DNA of 64,000 nucleotides from Streptomyces griseochromogenes (GCF_001542625.1 NZ_CP016279.1:6200001-6264000), one strand, 5' to 3'; positions 48,635-58,095 are shown, numbered from the stretch's first letter. The notes: generated from the letters alone by a model not told the origin. A program made the numbers and translations.

Positions 48635-51031
48635 TCAGCCGGTCGTGAGAGCCGTGTCGTCCACGACGAAGCTGGTCTGGAGCGAGGAGTCCTCGACCCC
48701 GTTGAACTTCAGCGTGACCGTCGAGCCCGCCAGCGAGGACAGGTCGAAGGACTTCTGGCTGTAGCCGGAGGCCTTGTTGAGGTTCGAGTAGGTCGCCAGG
48801 GTCTTCGAACCGGCGGTCACCGTCAGCTTGTCGTACTGGATGCTGCCGGTGGTCTCGTCGGTGTCGATGTGCAGGTAGAAGGTCAGGGTCGCCTTGCAGC
48901 CGGCGGGGATCGTCACCGACTGGGACAGGGTGTCGGTGTGCGTACTGCCGTAGCCGTCGATCCAGGCCTTGTAGGAGCCGCTGTGGGCCGCTTCACCGCT
49001 GTCGGTGGTGATCACCCCGCTGGTCGCCGTCCAGCCGGTGCCGCCCGATTCGAAGCCGGGGTTGGCCAGCAGCTGGGTCGCGGTGCAGCCGCCGCCTCCG
49101 CCGGAGCTGACGGTCCAGCCGAAGGTCGCCGTGCCGGTCGCACCGGTGGAGTCGGTCACCGTGACCGTGGTGTTCGAGGTGCCCGCGGTGGTGGGTGTGC
49201 CGGAGATCAGGCCGGTGGAGCTGTTGATCGACAGGCCGGCCGGCAGACCGGAGGCGCTGTAGCCGAGGGCACCGCTGTTGGTGCTGCTCGCCTGGATCTG
49301 CAGGCTGACCGGTGTGCCGACGGTGGCGGTCTGGCTGCCCGGGTTGGTGACGGTCACTCCGCTGCTGGGCGGGGTGATGTGGCTGCCGACGTTGATGCCG
49401 GCGAAGGCGTTGCCCACGCCCGCGTACTGGGTGGAGTTGGTGCCGTAGAGCGCGGCGGCCGCGTTGAGGGCGGCGGTGCGGGCGGCGGCGTAGTCGGTGC
49501 TGGACGTCATGTACGTCGTCAGCGCCTTGTACCAGATCTGCAGCGCCGCGGCCCGGCCGATGCCGGTGACGGCGACCCCGTCCGAGGTCGGGCTGTTGTA
49601 CGTGACGCCGTTGATGACCTTGGTGCCGCTGCCCTCGGACAGCAGGTAGAACATGTGGTTCGCGGGGCCCGAGGAGTAGTGCACGTCCAGGTTGCCGACG
49701 CCGGAGTACCAGCTGTCGGCGGAGCCGCCGTCCTTGCTCGGCTTGTCCATGTAGCGCAGCGGCGTCCCGTTGCCGTTGATGTCGATCTTCTCGCCGATGA
49801 GGTAGTCACCGGGGTCGGAGCTGTTGTTGGCGTAGAACTCCACGCCGGTGCCGAAGACGTCGGAGGTCGCCTCGTTCAGGCCCCCGGACTCGCCGCTGTA
49901 TTCGAGGCCGGCCGTGTTGGAGGTGACGCCGTGGGTCATCTCGTGTCCCGCGACGTCCAGCGCGGTCAGCGGGTCGTTGTTGCCCGACCCGTCGCCGTAC
50001 GTCATGCAGAAGCAGCTGTCGTCCCAGAACGCGTTCACGTACGCGTTGCCGTAGTGGACGCGGGAGTAGGCGCCGACACCGTCGTTCTTGATGCCGCTGC
50101 GGCCGAAGGTGTTCTTGTAGAAGTCCCAGGTCTCGGCCGCGCCGTAGTGGGCGTCCGCGCCCGCGGTGGCCGCGTTGGAGTTGGTGCCGTCGCCCCAGGT
50201 GTCGTTGTTCTGCGAGAACAGCGTCCCGGTCCCCGAGGAGCCGTGGTTCAGGTTGTACGTCTTGTGGCCGCCGCGCGCCCCGTCGGTCAGGGTGTAGTTC
50301 GACCCCGACTGGGTCGTGGTCAGCGTGACCTGCCCGCTGTACCGGGTGTTGCCGGTACCGGTCTTGACCGCCTGGTAGCGGTACAGCTCCTTGCCCGTGG
50401 TGGCGTCGGTGATCACGTGCAGCTGGCTGGGCGTGCCGTCGTCCTGGAAGCCGCCGATCACGGTCTCCCAGGCAAGCTTCGGGGTACCGGTGCCCGCCCA
50501 GATCACCTTGCGGGCGCTGTCCGTGGTGGCCTTCTTGGCATCGAGGGCCTGCGCGGCCTTCAGGGCCTTGGTCTCGGCGGCGGACCTGGTGAAGGTCGCG
50601 GTGGTGGACGCGACCTTGATCCGGTGCTTGTTGTTGAAGGTCGTGCTCACGGTGCCCGCGGCCAGGGAGGCGGGCGGGGTGTGCACGACGAGGTCGCCGC
50701 CGAGGACGGGGAGGCCCGCGTAGGTGCGCTCGTAACGGGTGTGCAGGGTGCCGTCGTTGTCCTTGGTGACGTCCTTGACGACCAGCTTCTCCTGGGCGCC
50801 GAGGCCGAGGGAGCGGGCCGTCGTGGCCGTCTTCTCCTTGGCGCTCTTGATCAGCGCGGAGTGCTGCGCCGGGGTGAGTTTCGCCGCCAGGCCTCCGGTG
50901 CGCAGGGGGCTGGGGTGGGGGCCCGCGGGCTTGGCGGTCGCCGGGACGGACTGGATGCCGACGGCGAGGAAGGCGGCGGTGGAGACCAGTGCGGCTCCGA
51001 CCGTGGCCCGTCTGTGGGGATGACGTCTCAC
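48635..51031 (-). CDS. Secreted M4 thermolysin-like metalloprotease
   Basis: A 798-residue exported protease. A signal peptide (about 1-34) precedes an FTP/PepSY propeptide (about 50-225). The M4 domain (about 230-545) has HEMTH at 363-367, third ligand Glu387 in GGLNEATSD, and the catalytic His in LDVHYSSGPANH. A putative Ig (He_PIG) domain follows (about 550-640: GYSASGLPAGLSINSSTGLI). A C-terminal jelly-roll P-domain-like module (about 650-795: NPGFESGGTGWTATSG, DDTALTTG) ends the protein. GTG is preceded by GGAGGAGTACGA. Family members are neutral proteases activated by propeptide removal. Confidence 0.94.
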   Translation of the reverse strand: MRRHPHRRATVGAALVSTAAFLAVGIQSVPATAKPAGPHPSPLRTGGLAAKLTPAQHSALIKSAKEKTATTARSLGLGAQEKLVVKDVTKDNDGTLHTRYERTYAGLPVLGGDLVVHTPPASLAAGTVSTTFNNKHRIKVASTTATFTRSAAETKALKAAQALDAKKATTDSARKVIWAGTGTPKLAWETVIGGFQDDGTPSQLHVITDATTGKELYRYQAVKTGTGNTRYSGQVTLTTTQSGSNYTLTDGARGGHKTYNLNHGSSGTGTLFSQNNDTWGDGTNSNAATAGADAHYGAAETWDFYKNTFGRSGIKNDGVGAYSRVHYGNAYVNAFWDDSCFCMTYGDGSGNNDPLTALDVAGHEMTHGVTSNTAGLEYSGESGGLNEATSDVFGTGVEFYANNSSDPGDYLIGEKIDINGNGTPLRYMDKPSKDGGSADSWYSGVGNLDVHYSSGPANHMFYLLSEGSGTKVINGVTYNSPTSDGVAVTGIGRAAALQIWYKALTTYMTSSTDYAAARTAALNAAAALYGTNSTQYAGVGNAFAGINVGSHITPPSSGVTVTNPGSQTATVGTPVSLQIQASSTNSGALGYSASGLPAGLSINSSTGLISGTPTTAGTSNTTVTVTDSTGATGTATFGWTVSSGGGGGCTATQLLANPGFESGGTGWTATSGVITTDSGEAAHSGSYKAWIDGYGSTHTDTLSQSVTIPAGCKATLTFYLHIDTDETTGSIQYDKLTVTAGSKTLATYSNLNKASGYSQKSFDLSSLAGSTVTLKFNGVEDSSLQTSFVVDDTALTTG

Positions 51032-51760
51032 TCGTACTCCTCCTGCTGCGGCCGCCGGGTCGCGGCCGGTGACAGACCGGGCAGACGGGTGTGCTGCCCG
51101 GGACGAGCTGAGCTGTGCGGGGGACCGTGATCCATGAACACACCTTGGGGGAACGGCGTGTTGGGGGAGGATGTCAGGCTTGTCCCGCACATGTCAGCCA
51201 CGTTGAGGGCATTCGAGGGTTTTCCCTATGTCACCTCGTGCGCCCATTCGCCTGGAACTGCGGTGAAGTCACGTTTTCGATAGCAAGGCGGCGTTCTCGC
51301 TGCCTGGACGGGCGCACGCACCGTCCCGGGCGTCTACCGGGCATCCTGGCGGACGGGACGGCCCCCATGGCCGGATTCCGGCGGCTCCATCCTCAAGTGC
51401 CCTTGCAAAAAACGAGGTTGTCGGCTCCGCAGGCGTGCGGTGACAGAAGGACGGGCGCCCTTGCGGAGCCGGCGATCGGGTGACCGGTGGGAACCGGCCG
51501 CGGATCCTCGACCGGGCGCCGGACGCGCGGCCTCCGGGGCTCCCCTGCGCCCGCCCGGACGGTCCGCGGCGCGTCCGCGAGCGCGAAGGCGGGCGGCCGG
51601 GCCCGCCGCGTTGGTGGCGTACACCTCGCCCCCGCGGGTTCTCGGTCCCCCACCGACCGGCCGGACCGCGTCGACGACCGAGCGGGCACCCGTCCCATGC
51701 AGCGGCACACCTGGTCGATGCATGGGGGACCCGGCTTTCCGGCATCGGCGGCGGGCAGAG
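51032..51760. other. Intergenic region without a supported gene
   Basis: About 730 bp separate the divergent M4 protease and MDR oxidoreductase genes. The first 200 bp probably hold the protease promoter and leader (an AT-richer stretch at 51215-51290). The rest has high third-position GC in several frames, but no frame shows recognisable protein sequence. A minus-strand frame ending LLSPHACGADNLVFCKGT at 51393 looks protein-like only at its end. It could be a fully eroded gene. Confidence 0.5.
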
Positions 51761-51792
51761 TTGACCTTGACGTATGGGTCAATGCCTAGCGT
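51761..51792 (+). promoter_or_regulatory. MerR-type promoter of the MDR oxidoreductase gene
   Basis: TTGACC (51761-51766) and TAGCGT (51787-51792) are 20 bp apart, the overlong spacing typical of MerR-activated promoters. Inverted half-sites TTGAC-gtatgg-GTCAA (51767-51782) fill the spacer. The ATG is 7 nt after the -10 box, so the transcript is likely leaderless. The MerR gene is directly downstream of the oxidoreductase. Confidence 0.75.
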
Positions 51793-51799
51793 CCCCCGC

Positions 51800-52873
51800 A
51801 TGAAGTCCTTAACGACGAACGCATTGCCGCCTGTCTTCTCCGGTCCGCCCCGCACCGGTCTGGAGGCCCGGCTCGCCGCACGGCCCGACGGCTTGCCCAC
51901 CGCGGACCACATACAGGTCGTCACGACGACCGTCCCCGATCCCGCGCCGGGCCAGGTGCTGGTGCGCAACCTGTTCATGTCGCTCGACCCCGGCATGCTC
52001 CTGCTGATGTCGGGCGGCCCCCGGCTGCCCATGCCCCGCTACGAGGTGGGACAGGTCCTGTACGGGGACGCCGTCGGCGAGGTGGTCGCCTCGGCGGATC
52101 CCTCGCTGGCCGAGGGCGACCTCGTGGTGCACCGGCTGGGCTGGAGGGAGTACGCGACGGCAGGCGCGGAGGCGTTCCGCCGGGTCGACGCCGATGCCCA
52201 CCCGAGCCCTTCCATGCACCTGGGGTTCGGGCTGGTCGCCTACGTCGGCCTGGTGGAGGTGGCCCGGCTGCGGCCCGGGGACACCGTGTTCGTCTCCAGT
52301 GCGGCAGGGGCCACCGGTGGTCTCGCGGGGCAGATCGCACGGCTCATGGGCGCCGCCCGGGTGATCGGCAGTGCCGGGTCGCCGGAGAAGGTGGCCCACC
52401 TGACCGGCACGCTCGGATTCGACGCCGCCTTCGACTACCACGACGGCCCCGTCCTGGACCGGCTGCGCGCGGCGGCGCCGGACGGGGTCGACGTGTACTT
52501 CGACAATGTCGGCGGCGAGCAGCTGCGCGCCGCCATCGAGGTCATGAACATCCACGGCCGCATCGCGGTGTGCGGGGCGCTCAACCGACAGCGCGCGGGC
52601 CGTCCCGACGAGGGGCCCGGCGATCTGCTGGCCGTGGCCGCCAAGCGTCTGACGCTCCGCGGGTTCACCCTGTTCGATCACCTGGACCGGGCCCCCGAGT
52701 TCGGTGAGCGCTTCCGTGGCTGGCTGCGCGAGGGATCCATCGTCTACGACGAGACGGTGGTCGAAGGCCTGGCGAGCGCGCCGCAGGCGCTCCTGGACCT
52801 GGTCGGCGGCCGGTACACCGGAAAGACCGTGGTCCGCCTCACCCCTGCGCCTGCGGGAACGTCAGTAGCCTGA
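51800..52873 (+). CDS. NADPH-dependent MDR-family oxidoreductase (CurA-like)
   Basis: A 357-residue zinc-free medium-chain reductase of the leukotriene B4 12-hydroxydehydrogenase/CurA type. LVRNLFMSLDPGMLLLMSGG is the substrate-domain signature. VFVSSAAGATGGLAGQIARL is the nucleotide-binding strand-loop (AxxGxxG). FDNVGGEQLRAAIEVMNIHG and GGRYTGKTVVRL complete the fold. Such enzymes reduce activated double bonds of enones. The ATG has no ribosome-binding site and lies 7 nt after a -10 box. It is co-oriented with the MerR gene 23 bp downstream, so an enone- or aldehyde-responsive operon is likely. Confidence 0.9.
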   Translation: MKSLTTNALPPVFSGPPRTGLEARLAARPDGLPTADHIQVVTTTVPDPAPGQVLVRNLFMSLDPGMLLLMSGGPRLPMPRYEVGQVLYGDAVGEVVASADPSLAEGDLVVHRLGWREYATAGAEAFRRVDADAHPSPSMHLGFGLVAYVGLVEVARLRPGDTVFVSSAAGATGGLAGQIARLMGAARVIGSAGSPEKVAHLTGTLGFDAAFDYHDGPVLDRLRAAAPDGVDVYFDNVGGEQLRAAIEVMNIHGRIAVCGALNRQRAGRPDEGPGDLLAVAAKRLTLRGFTLFDHLDRAPEFGERFRGWLREGSIVYDETVVEGLASAPQALLDLVGGRYTGKTVVRLTPAPAGTSVA

Positions 52874-52896
52874 CCGGGAGTTCAGAGGGGGACACG

Positions 52897-53289
52897 ATGC
52901 TGATCGGCGAGCTGGCGGCACGGACAGGTACGACGACCCGCGCCCTGCGCTACTACGAGGAACAGGGCCTGCTGGAGTCCGACCGGACACCGACGGGCTA
53001 CCGCGTCTACGGCCCGGCCGCCGAGGCCCGGGTGCGCAACGTCCGTGATCTGCTGGCCTCCGGCTTCACCGTCGAGGACGTGAAGTCGTTCGTGCGCTAT
53101 CTCGACACCGATCTGCCGGAGGTCTTCGCCTACTCGCCCGCGTGCGCCGACGCCTATGGCGTGGGCGCACGCCGGGTGGCGGAACTGGAGGAGAGGATCG
53201 CCTCCCTCACCGGGGTGCGGGACATCCTGGTCCGCCGGATGCCTTGGCTCGCGGCGTCCGGCGACGGCTCCGAGGGCGATGCCACCTGA
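52897..53289 (+). CDS. MerR family transcriptional regulator
   Basis: A 130-residue regulator with the MerR winged helix at 1-70: MLIGELAARTGTTTRALRYY, EEQGLLESDRTPTGYRVY and ARVRNVRDLLASGFTVEDVKSF. A short dimerisation helix follows (ARRVAELEERIASLTGVRDIL). One Cys is present (SPACADAYG), so a metal site like that of MerR or CueR is unlikely. AGAGGGGGACACG precedes the ATG. It lies downstream of the oxidoreductase gene and probably activates the overlong-spacer promoter at 51761. Confidence 0.93.
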   Translation: MLIGELAARTGTTTRALRYYEEQGLLESDRTPTGYRVYGPAAEARVRNVRDLLASGFTVEDVKSFVRYLDTDLPEVFAYSPACADAYGVGARRVAELEERIASLTGVRDILVRRMPWLAASGDGSEGDAT

Positions 53290-53438
53290 CCGTCTCCGTG
53301 CCAACTTGTCTGGTCAAGTTTGGCCCCGGTTCTTCCGTTCGACAGCACCGGCCGATACCCATGTCCCGTTCATCGTGCACAGCCGGGCCACAAGGCCCTC
53401 ACCCTCACCACTTCTCCTCAACGGGACGAGGTACACGA

Positions 53439-55241
53439 ATGCGCATGCGCTGGAGATCCTTCGGCGGGCAGCTCGCCCTCCTCGGCGCACTGATCGTCTG
53501 CGCCGAGCCGGCCCACGCGGCCGGCAGCAGCGGCAATCTGATCGTCAACGGCGACGCGGAGGCCGGCGGCTCCTGCACCGACGACTGGGCCGCGGCGACC
53601 ACGGTGCCGGGCTGGACCACCCAGGCCGGCGGGCCGGACGTCATGTGCCACACCGTCGGCTCCTTCGGGCTGCCCGGCGACGGCAACTCCCCCGGCAAGG
53701 CCTTCTTCGGGCCCGGCAACTTCGGTGACGGCTCGATGACGCAGACCGTCGACGTCTCCTCGGCGGCGACGGCCATCGACGGCGGCGGTGTGCACTACAA
53801 CCTCTCCGGCTGGCTCGGCGGCTGGACCGTGTACAGCGGGTACGTGGCGGTAGGCCTGCACTTCCACGACGCGAACGGCCGTCCGATCGGCACGTCGGCC
53901 AAGCTGCCGACGGTCTCCGCGTCCGACCGGGGCATGGCCACGAAGTTCCTCTCCCGCAGCACGACCGGCACGGTCCCCGCGGGGACCCGGTCGATCCAGG
54001 TCGAGGTGCAGTTCCTGTCGACGTCGCACGAGACCGGCTACCTCGACAACCTCTCCCTCACCCTGGACACCCCGGTGACCGCGCCGGCCCCGCTCGCCCC
54101 GCCCGTGTCCAAGGTGCCCGGCTACGACCACGTGTTCATGGTCATGATGGAGAACACCGACTACTCCGAGGTCATGAACGACCCGGCCGACACGCCCTTC
54201 ATGCACAGTCTGATGTCCCAGGGCGCGACGCTGACCGACTTCCACGGCGTCTACCACCCGAGCGACGAGAACTACCTCGCCATCGCCGGCGGCGACACCT
54301 ACGCCAAGGGCGCCACCTACTGGCCGAACATCAACTCCCCCCAGCGCAACCTGGGCGACACCCTGGAGGCGGCCGGCAAGAGCTGGAAGGCCTACGAGCA
54401 GGGCATGGGCACACCCTGCAACACCAGTAACAAGAACGACAGTTACTACGAGCCGGATGACGCGCCGTTCATCAACTACACGGACATCAGCGGCGATCCG
54501 GCCCGCTGTGCGGCGCACCTGTTCGACACCTCGCAGCTGACCACGGACCTGAAGTCGGCCTCGACCACGCCGAACTTCTCCTGGATCGCCGCCGACGACT
54601 ACTACGACGGCGAGGCGTCCGGCAACGGCAGCGCCACCAGCCTGAAGACGCAGGACGGCTGGCTGAAGCAGACCCTCGCCCCGGTACTGTCCTCCCCCGC
54701 CTGGACCCAGCAGCGCTCGCTGCTCGTCCTGACCTGGGACGAGAGCCAGAGCGAAGGCTACAACCACATCGCCACGACGGTCGTCGGCTCGCAGGGCACC
54801 GTTCCGGCCGGGACCAGCAGTCCGGCCCACTACGACCACTACGGCATCGGCCGCACGATCGAGTCGGCCCTCGGTCTGCCCGGGCTGACCGCCAACGACA
54901 CCTACGCGACGCCGCTGAACGACGCCTTCGCGCCGTCCAGGGCGACGGCGCCGACCCTCACCGGCGACCTGAACGCGGTCGCGGACGGCGGCAACGTGAC
55001 GTTCCGGTACGCGGTGCCGTCCGCCGCGCAGGTGAGCGCGAAGAACTGGATCGGCATCTACCCGGCCGGCGTCACCCCCGGCCAGCAGTCCTCGCTCGCC
55101 TGGTCCTACACCCCGAACGCCAGCGGCGCGGCGACCTTCTCCACCGGCAAGCTGCGCGGCGCGGGCAAGTACGACGTGTACTACCTGGCCGACAACGGCT
55201 ACTCGGTGCTGGCCGGGCCGTTCTCACTCACCGTGGACTGA
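53439..55241 (+). CDS. Secreted phosphoesterase-family protein (acid phosphatase/phospholipase C-like)
   Basis: A 600-residue exported enzyme. The signal peptide is about 1-27. An N-terminal carbohydrate-binding-like jelly roll (about 30-205: NLIVNGDAEAGGSCTDDW, TGYLDNLSLTLD) precedes the alkaline-phosphatase-fold phosphoesterase domain (about 215-500). Metal and catalytic elements are visible: HVFMVMMENTDYSEV, DTPFMHSLMSQGATLTDFHG, HPSDENYLAIAGG and LLVLTWDESQSEGYNH. A C-terminal beta-sandwich (about 505-600: NWIGIYPAGVTPG) follows. A two-domain phosphatase or phospholipase C is likely. GAGG lies before the ATG at 53439. Confidence 0.88.
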   Translation: MRMRWRSFGGQLALLGALIVCAEPAHAAGSSGNLIVNGDAEAGGSCTDDWAAATTVPGWTTQAGGPDVMCHTVGSFGLPGDGNSPGKAFFGPGNFGDGSMTQTVDVSSAATAIDGGGVHYNLSGWLGGWTVYSGYVAVGLHFHDANGRPIGTSAKLPTVSASDRGMATKFLSRSTTGTVPAGTRSIQVEVQFLSTSHETGYLDNLSLTLDTPVTAPAPLAPPVSKVPGYDHVFMVMMENTDYSEVMNDPADTPFMHSLMSQGATLTDFHGVYHPSDENYLAIAGGDTYAKGATYWPNINSPQRNLGDTLEAAGKSWKAYEQGMGTPCNTSNKNDSYYEPDDAPFINYTDISGDPARCAAHLFDTSQLTTDLKSASTTPNFSWIAADDYYDGEASGNGSATSLKTQDGWLKQTLAPVLSSPAWTQQRSLLVLTWDESQSEGYNHIATTVVGSQGTVPAGTSSPAHYDHYGIGRTIESALGLPGLTANDTYATPLNDAFAPSRATAPTLTGDLNAVADGGNVTFRYAVPSAAQVSAKNWIGIYPAGVTPGQQSSLAWSYTPNASGAATFSTGKLRGAGKYDVYYLADNGYSVLAGPFSLTVD

Positions 55242-55272
55242 CCGGCCGCCCTCGGTCCGGCGCTCCGGGCGT

Positions 55273-55300
55273 CAGGCCCCGCCCTGCGGGGCGGGGCCTG
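55273..55300 (+). terminator. Hairpin terminator
   Basis: CAGGCCCCGCCC and GGGCGGGGCCTG make a perfect 12-bp stem with a TGCG loop, 31 bp after the phosphoesterase stop, followed by CTCGTTGTT. Confidence 0.85.
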
Positions 55301-55321
55301 CTCGTTGTTACCGTGCACGGC

Positions 55322-56824
55322 GTGTCTGACTCCTCACGCGATACCGCAGAGGGCGCCGGCTGGGGCTCTGCCGAGCACGGCGCCTATCGGCAACTCATGC
55401 CCGCCCATGTCGAGAAGCTGTCGTGGCTCAACCCGAGAACCCTGTGGGCCGCCCGGAACGGGGTGCTCGCGTCCTGGTTCGGCGACCCGACGGGCCGTAC
55501 CCGCAGCCGCTGGGTGGCCCGGCGGGCCAAGGCCGGGGCTCCCGCCGACAAGGTGGTCCGCCGCGATGTGCCCGACCGGTTCTCCTTCATGGTCATCGGC
55601 GACACCGGCGAGGGCGACGACTGCCAGTACGCCGTGGTCCCGGGCTTTCTGAAGGCGGGTCAGGACACCGAGTTCGCGGTGATCGCGAGCGACGTGATCT
55701 ATCCCGTCGGCAGCGCGGACGACTACGGCACCAAGTTCTTCCAGCCGTACCAGGACTACCCTGCCCCGATATACGCGATACCGGGCAACCACGACTGGTA
55801 CGAGGATCTCGGCGCGTTCATGCGCGTCTTCTGCGCCGACCCGCCGCCGCTCGACCCCGAGCCCGCACCCCGTCCGCTCACCCGGGCCTGGTGGCGTGCC
55901 CTGCTCTGGCACCGGCCGCGCCCGACGGACGGTCAGCACCTGGCCGAGGCGGGCAAGTTGCGCTCGGCACCGGAGCAACAGGCCGTGCAGCCGGGGCCGT
56001 ACTGGGCGATCGACGCCGGACCGGTGCGGATCGTCGGCATCGACACCGGGCTGCTGGGCACGATCGACGCCGAACAGGGCGCCTGGCTGCGGGAGGTCTC
56101 CCGGGGCCCGAAGCCCAAGATCCTGATCACCGGGTCTCCGCTGTACGTGGACGGCGAGCACCACCCCTGCGCCATCGAGGGCGGCGGCACGGTCGACGAC
56201 ATCGTCCGTGACCCGGAGCATCACTACGTCGCCGCGATCGGCGGAGACATCCACAACTACCAGCGCTACCCGGTCGACGTGCACGGCCGGACCATCCAGT
56301 ACGTGGTGGCGGGTGGCGGCGGCGCGTTCATGCACGCCACGCACACCATCCCGCGGGTGTCGGTCGCCGATGTGACGGAGCGGGACTTCCGCTGCTATCC
56401 GCTGCGCGGCGACTCGCTGGCCTTCTACAGCCGCCTGTACGGCCGCCGGCTGCGCCTGCGCCGCTTCTTCACACTCACCGAGTCCGAGGCGACGGCCGTG
56501 ATCGCCGAACGGCTCGGCATCGAGCCGGGCCGCGCGCCCGGCCCGGACGCCCGTGTCACCCGGCGCACCCGGATGGTCGCGAGCCTGCTGGGCGCCGGCG
56601 GCCGCCCCGACCGGACCTCGCGGTTCCGGCTGCCCGTGCGCAAGCTCTACACCCAGCTGTTCTCGCCCGGCTCCGCCACCTACAGCCCGCCGTTCTTCAA
56701 GTGCTTCCTGCGTCTGGACGTCACCCCACAGGCGGTACGGCTGCGCTGTTTCGCCGCGACGGGCAACCGCGCCCAGGAACTGGACCCGCCGGTCGAGGAC
56801 GATTTCACCATCCCGCTGAAGTGA
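55322..56824 (+). CDS. Metallophosphoesterase
   Basis: A cytosolic calcineurin-like phosphatase of 500 residues (503 if the GTG at 55313 is used). Block I is FMVIGDTGEGDDCQY, block II region is VIASDVIYPVGSADDYG, block III is AIPGNHDWYEDLG, and the C-terminal His blocks are LITGSPLYVDGEHH and IGGDIHNYQRYPV. The insert from about 170 to 220 (Pro-rich) and the 130-residue C-terminal extension are larger than in minimal enzymes. The GTG at 55322 lies 7 nt after TACCGT, suggesting a leaderless mRNA. The substrate is unknown. Confidence 0.88.
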   Translation: MSDSSRDTAEGAGWGSAEHGAYRQLMPAHVEKLSWLNPRTLWAARNGVLASWFGDPTGRTRSRWVARRAKAGAPADKVVRRDVPDRFSFMVIGDTGEGDDCQYAVVPGFLKAGQDTEFAVIASDVIYPVGSADDYGTKFFQPYQDYPAPIYAIPGNHDWYEDLGAFMRVFCADPPPLDPEPAPRPLTRAWWRALLWHRPRPTDGQHLAEAGKLRSAPEQQAVQPGPYWAIDAGPVRIVGIDTGLLGTIDAEQGAWLREVSRGPKPKILITGSPLYVDGEHHPCAIEGGGTVDDIVRDPEHHYVAAIGGDIHNYQRYPVDVHGRTIQYVVAGGGGAFMHATHTIPRVSVADVTERDFRCYPLRGDSLAFYSRLYGRRLRLRRFFTLTESEATAVIAERLGIEPGRAPGPDARVTRRTRMVASLLGAGGRPDRTSRFRLPVRKLYTQLFSPGSATYSPPFFKCFLRLDVTPQAVRLRCFAATGNRAQELDPPVEDDFTIPLK

Positions 56825-56891
56825 TCACACGGTTGTCACACTCGGCTGCCAGAATCAGGGCAGTACTCATGTACGCCCCCTGGAGGAGCCC

Positions 56892-57920
56892 GTGCCGTCC
56901 ACCGCTCGCCCGCTGCGCAGACTGGGCTTCCTGACGATCGGTCTCTTCGACGCGGCCGACCCGGGCCGGGGCCACGAGTCCACGCTGGAGATCATCGAGC
57001 TGGGCGAGCGGCTGGGCTTCGACAGCGCCTGGGTCCGCCACCGCCATCTCCAGTACGGCATCTCGTCCCCGGTCGCGGTGCTGGCGGCGGCTTCGCAGCG
57101 CACCCGCCGCATCGAGCTGGGCACCGCGGTGATCCCGCTGGGCTGGGAGAATCCGCTGCGCCTCGCCGAGGACCTGGCGACCGTGGACATCCTGTCCGGC
57201 GGCCGTCTGAACCCGGGCGTGAGCGTGGGCCCGCCGATGCACTACGAGCAGGTCAAGGAGGCCCTGTATCCGGACACCGCGGACACCGAGGACTTCAGCT
57301 ACGAGCGGGTGCGGCGGCTGCTGGACTTCGTGCGCGGCGAGGCGGCCACCGACTTCAGCGGTGTGGAGGGCTTCGAGGTCTTCGCGGACGTGGTGCAGCC
57401 GCACTCCCCCGGGCTCGGGCGGCGGATGTGGTACGGGGGTGCCGGCCTCGGCTCGGCGCGCTGGGCGGGCGAGCACGGCATGAACTTCCTGACCAGCAGC
57501 GTCGTCAAGGCCGAGGACACGGACGGGCCGCTGGACTTCGCGGAGATCCAGCGGTCGCACATCCGCGCCTTCCGCGCCCGGCACCCCGACGGGGACGCGG
57601 CCCGCGTCTCCCAGGGGCTGGTGGTGATCCCCACCGACTCCGCGAGCCCCGGACAGCGGGCCAAGTACGCGGAGTACGCCGCCGCGCGGCTGCCCCGCAC
57701 GGCCTCTCCGCAGGGTCCGGCGCGGCTGCTCTTCGCCCCTGATCTGGTCGGCACCAGCGAGGAACTGGCCGAGTGCCTGAACGCGCACGCCGCGTTCCGC
57801 GAGATCGACGAGGTGGCGTTCGCGCTGCCGTTCACCTTCGCCCACGACGACTACGTCCAGATCCTCACGGACCTGGCGACGAAGCTGGGCCCCGCTCTGG
57901 GATGGCGGCCGGCGGACTGA
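56892..57920 (+). CDS. LLM-class flavin-dependent oxidoreductase
   Basis: A 342-residue luciferase-like monooxygenase-fold protein. LGFLTIGLFDAADPGRGHES and LGFDSAWVRHRHLQYGISSP are the N-terminal strands, RIELGTAVIPLGWENPLRLAEDLATVDILSGGR is the flavin-site block (split here: R-I-E-L-G-T-A-V then N-P-L-R-L-A-E), and MWYGGAGLGSARWAGEHG follows. It uses FMN or F420. GGAGGAGCCC precedes the GTG. It stands alone downstream of the metallophosphoesterase gene. The substrate is unknown. Confidence 0.88.
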   Translation: MPSTARPLRRLGFLTIGLFDAADPGRGHESTLEIIELGERLGFDSAWVRHRHLQYGISSPVAVLAAASQRTRRIELGTAVIPLGWENPLRLAEDLATVDILSGGRLNPGVSVGPPMHYEQVKEALYPDTADTEDFSYERVRRLLDFVRGEAATDFSGVEGFEVFADVVQPHSPGLGRRMWYGGAGLGSARWAGEHGMNFLTSSVVKAEDTDGPLDFAEIQRSHIRAFRARHPDGDAARVSQGLVVIPTDSASPGQRAKYAEYAAARLPRTASPQGPARLLFAPDLVGTSEELAECLNAHAAFREIDEVAFALPFTFAHDDYVQILTDLATKLGPALGWRPAD

Positions 57921-57959
57921 CGGTACGTCGCCCGCGAGCATCACCCGGTGCGTGATCCA

Positions 57960-58085
57960 CGGGAAGCGGGGCGGGCGTTGTCACCGGGGGCCGGCTGGAT
58001 GGTGGCCCGGTGGTCCCGGAAGGCGACGCTGCCCGGCTCCCAGCGGAAGGGGACGGTGTGTTCGGGGCGGACCGCCCGCTCCGGC
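57960..58085 (-). pseudogene. TauD/TfdA dioxygenase C-terminal fragment
   Basis: On the minus strand AVRPEHTVPFRWEPGSVAFR and DHRATIQPAPGD match the end of TauD-type Fe(II)/2-oxoglutarate dioxygenases (usually R-W-x-P-G-S-V-A-F-W-D-N-R-A-T-x-H). The third iron ligand His is Gln here. Only about 40 residues remain, directly after the end of the PAS/SpoIIE protein gene and partly in a frame that runs antiparallel to nothing else. It is a relic. Confidence 0.5.
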
Positions 58086-58095
58086 TGCGCCGCGC

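Noticed and set aside
48590..51130. An 846-codon open frame on the plus strand opposite the M4 protease gene
   Set aside because: It is the antisense shadow of a strongly supported gene, rich in Gly/Val/Arg without domains. Long antisense frames are expected at this GC content.
51393..51782. Minus-strand 129-codon frame ending CGADNLVFCKGT
   Set aside because: Only the tail looks protein-like. No start signal, domain or neighbour supports a gene.
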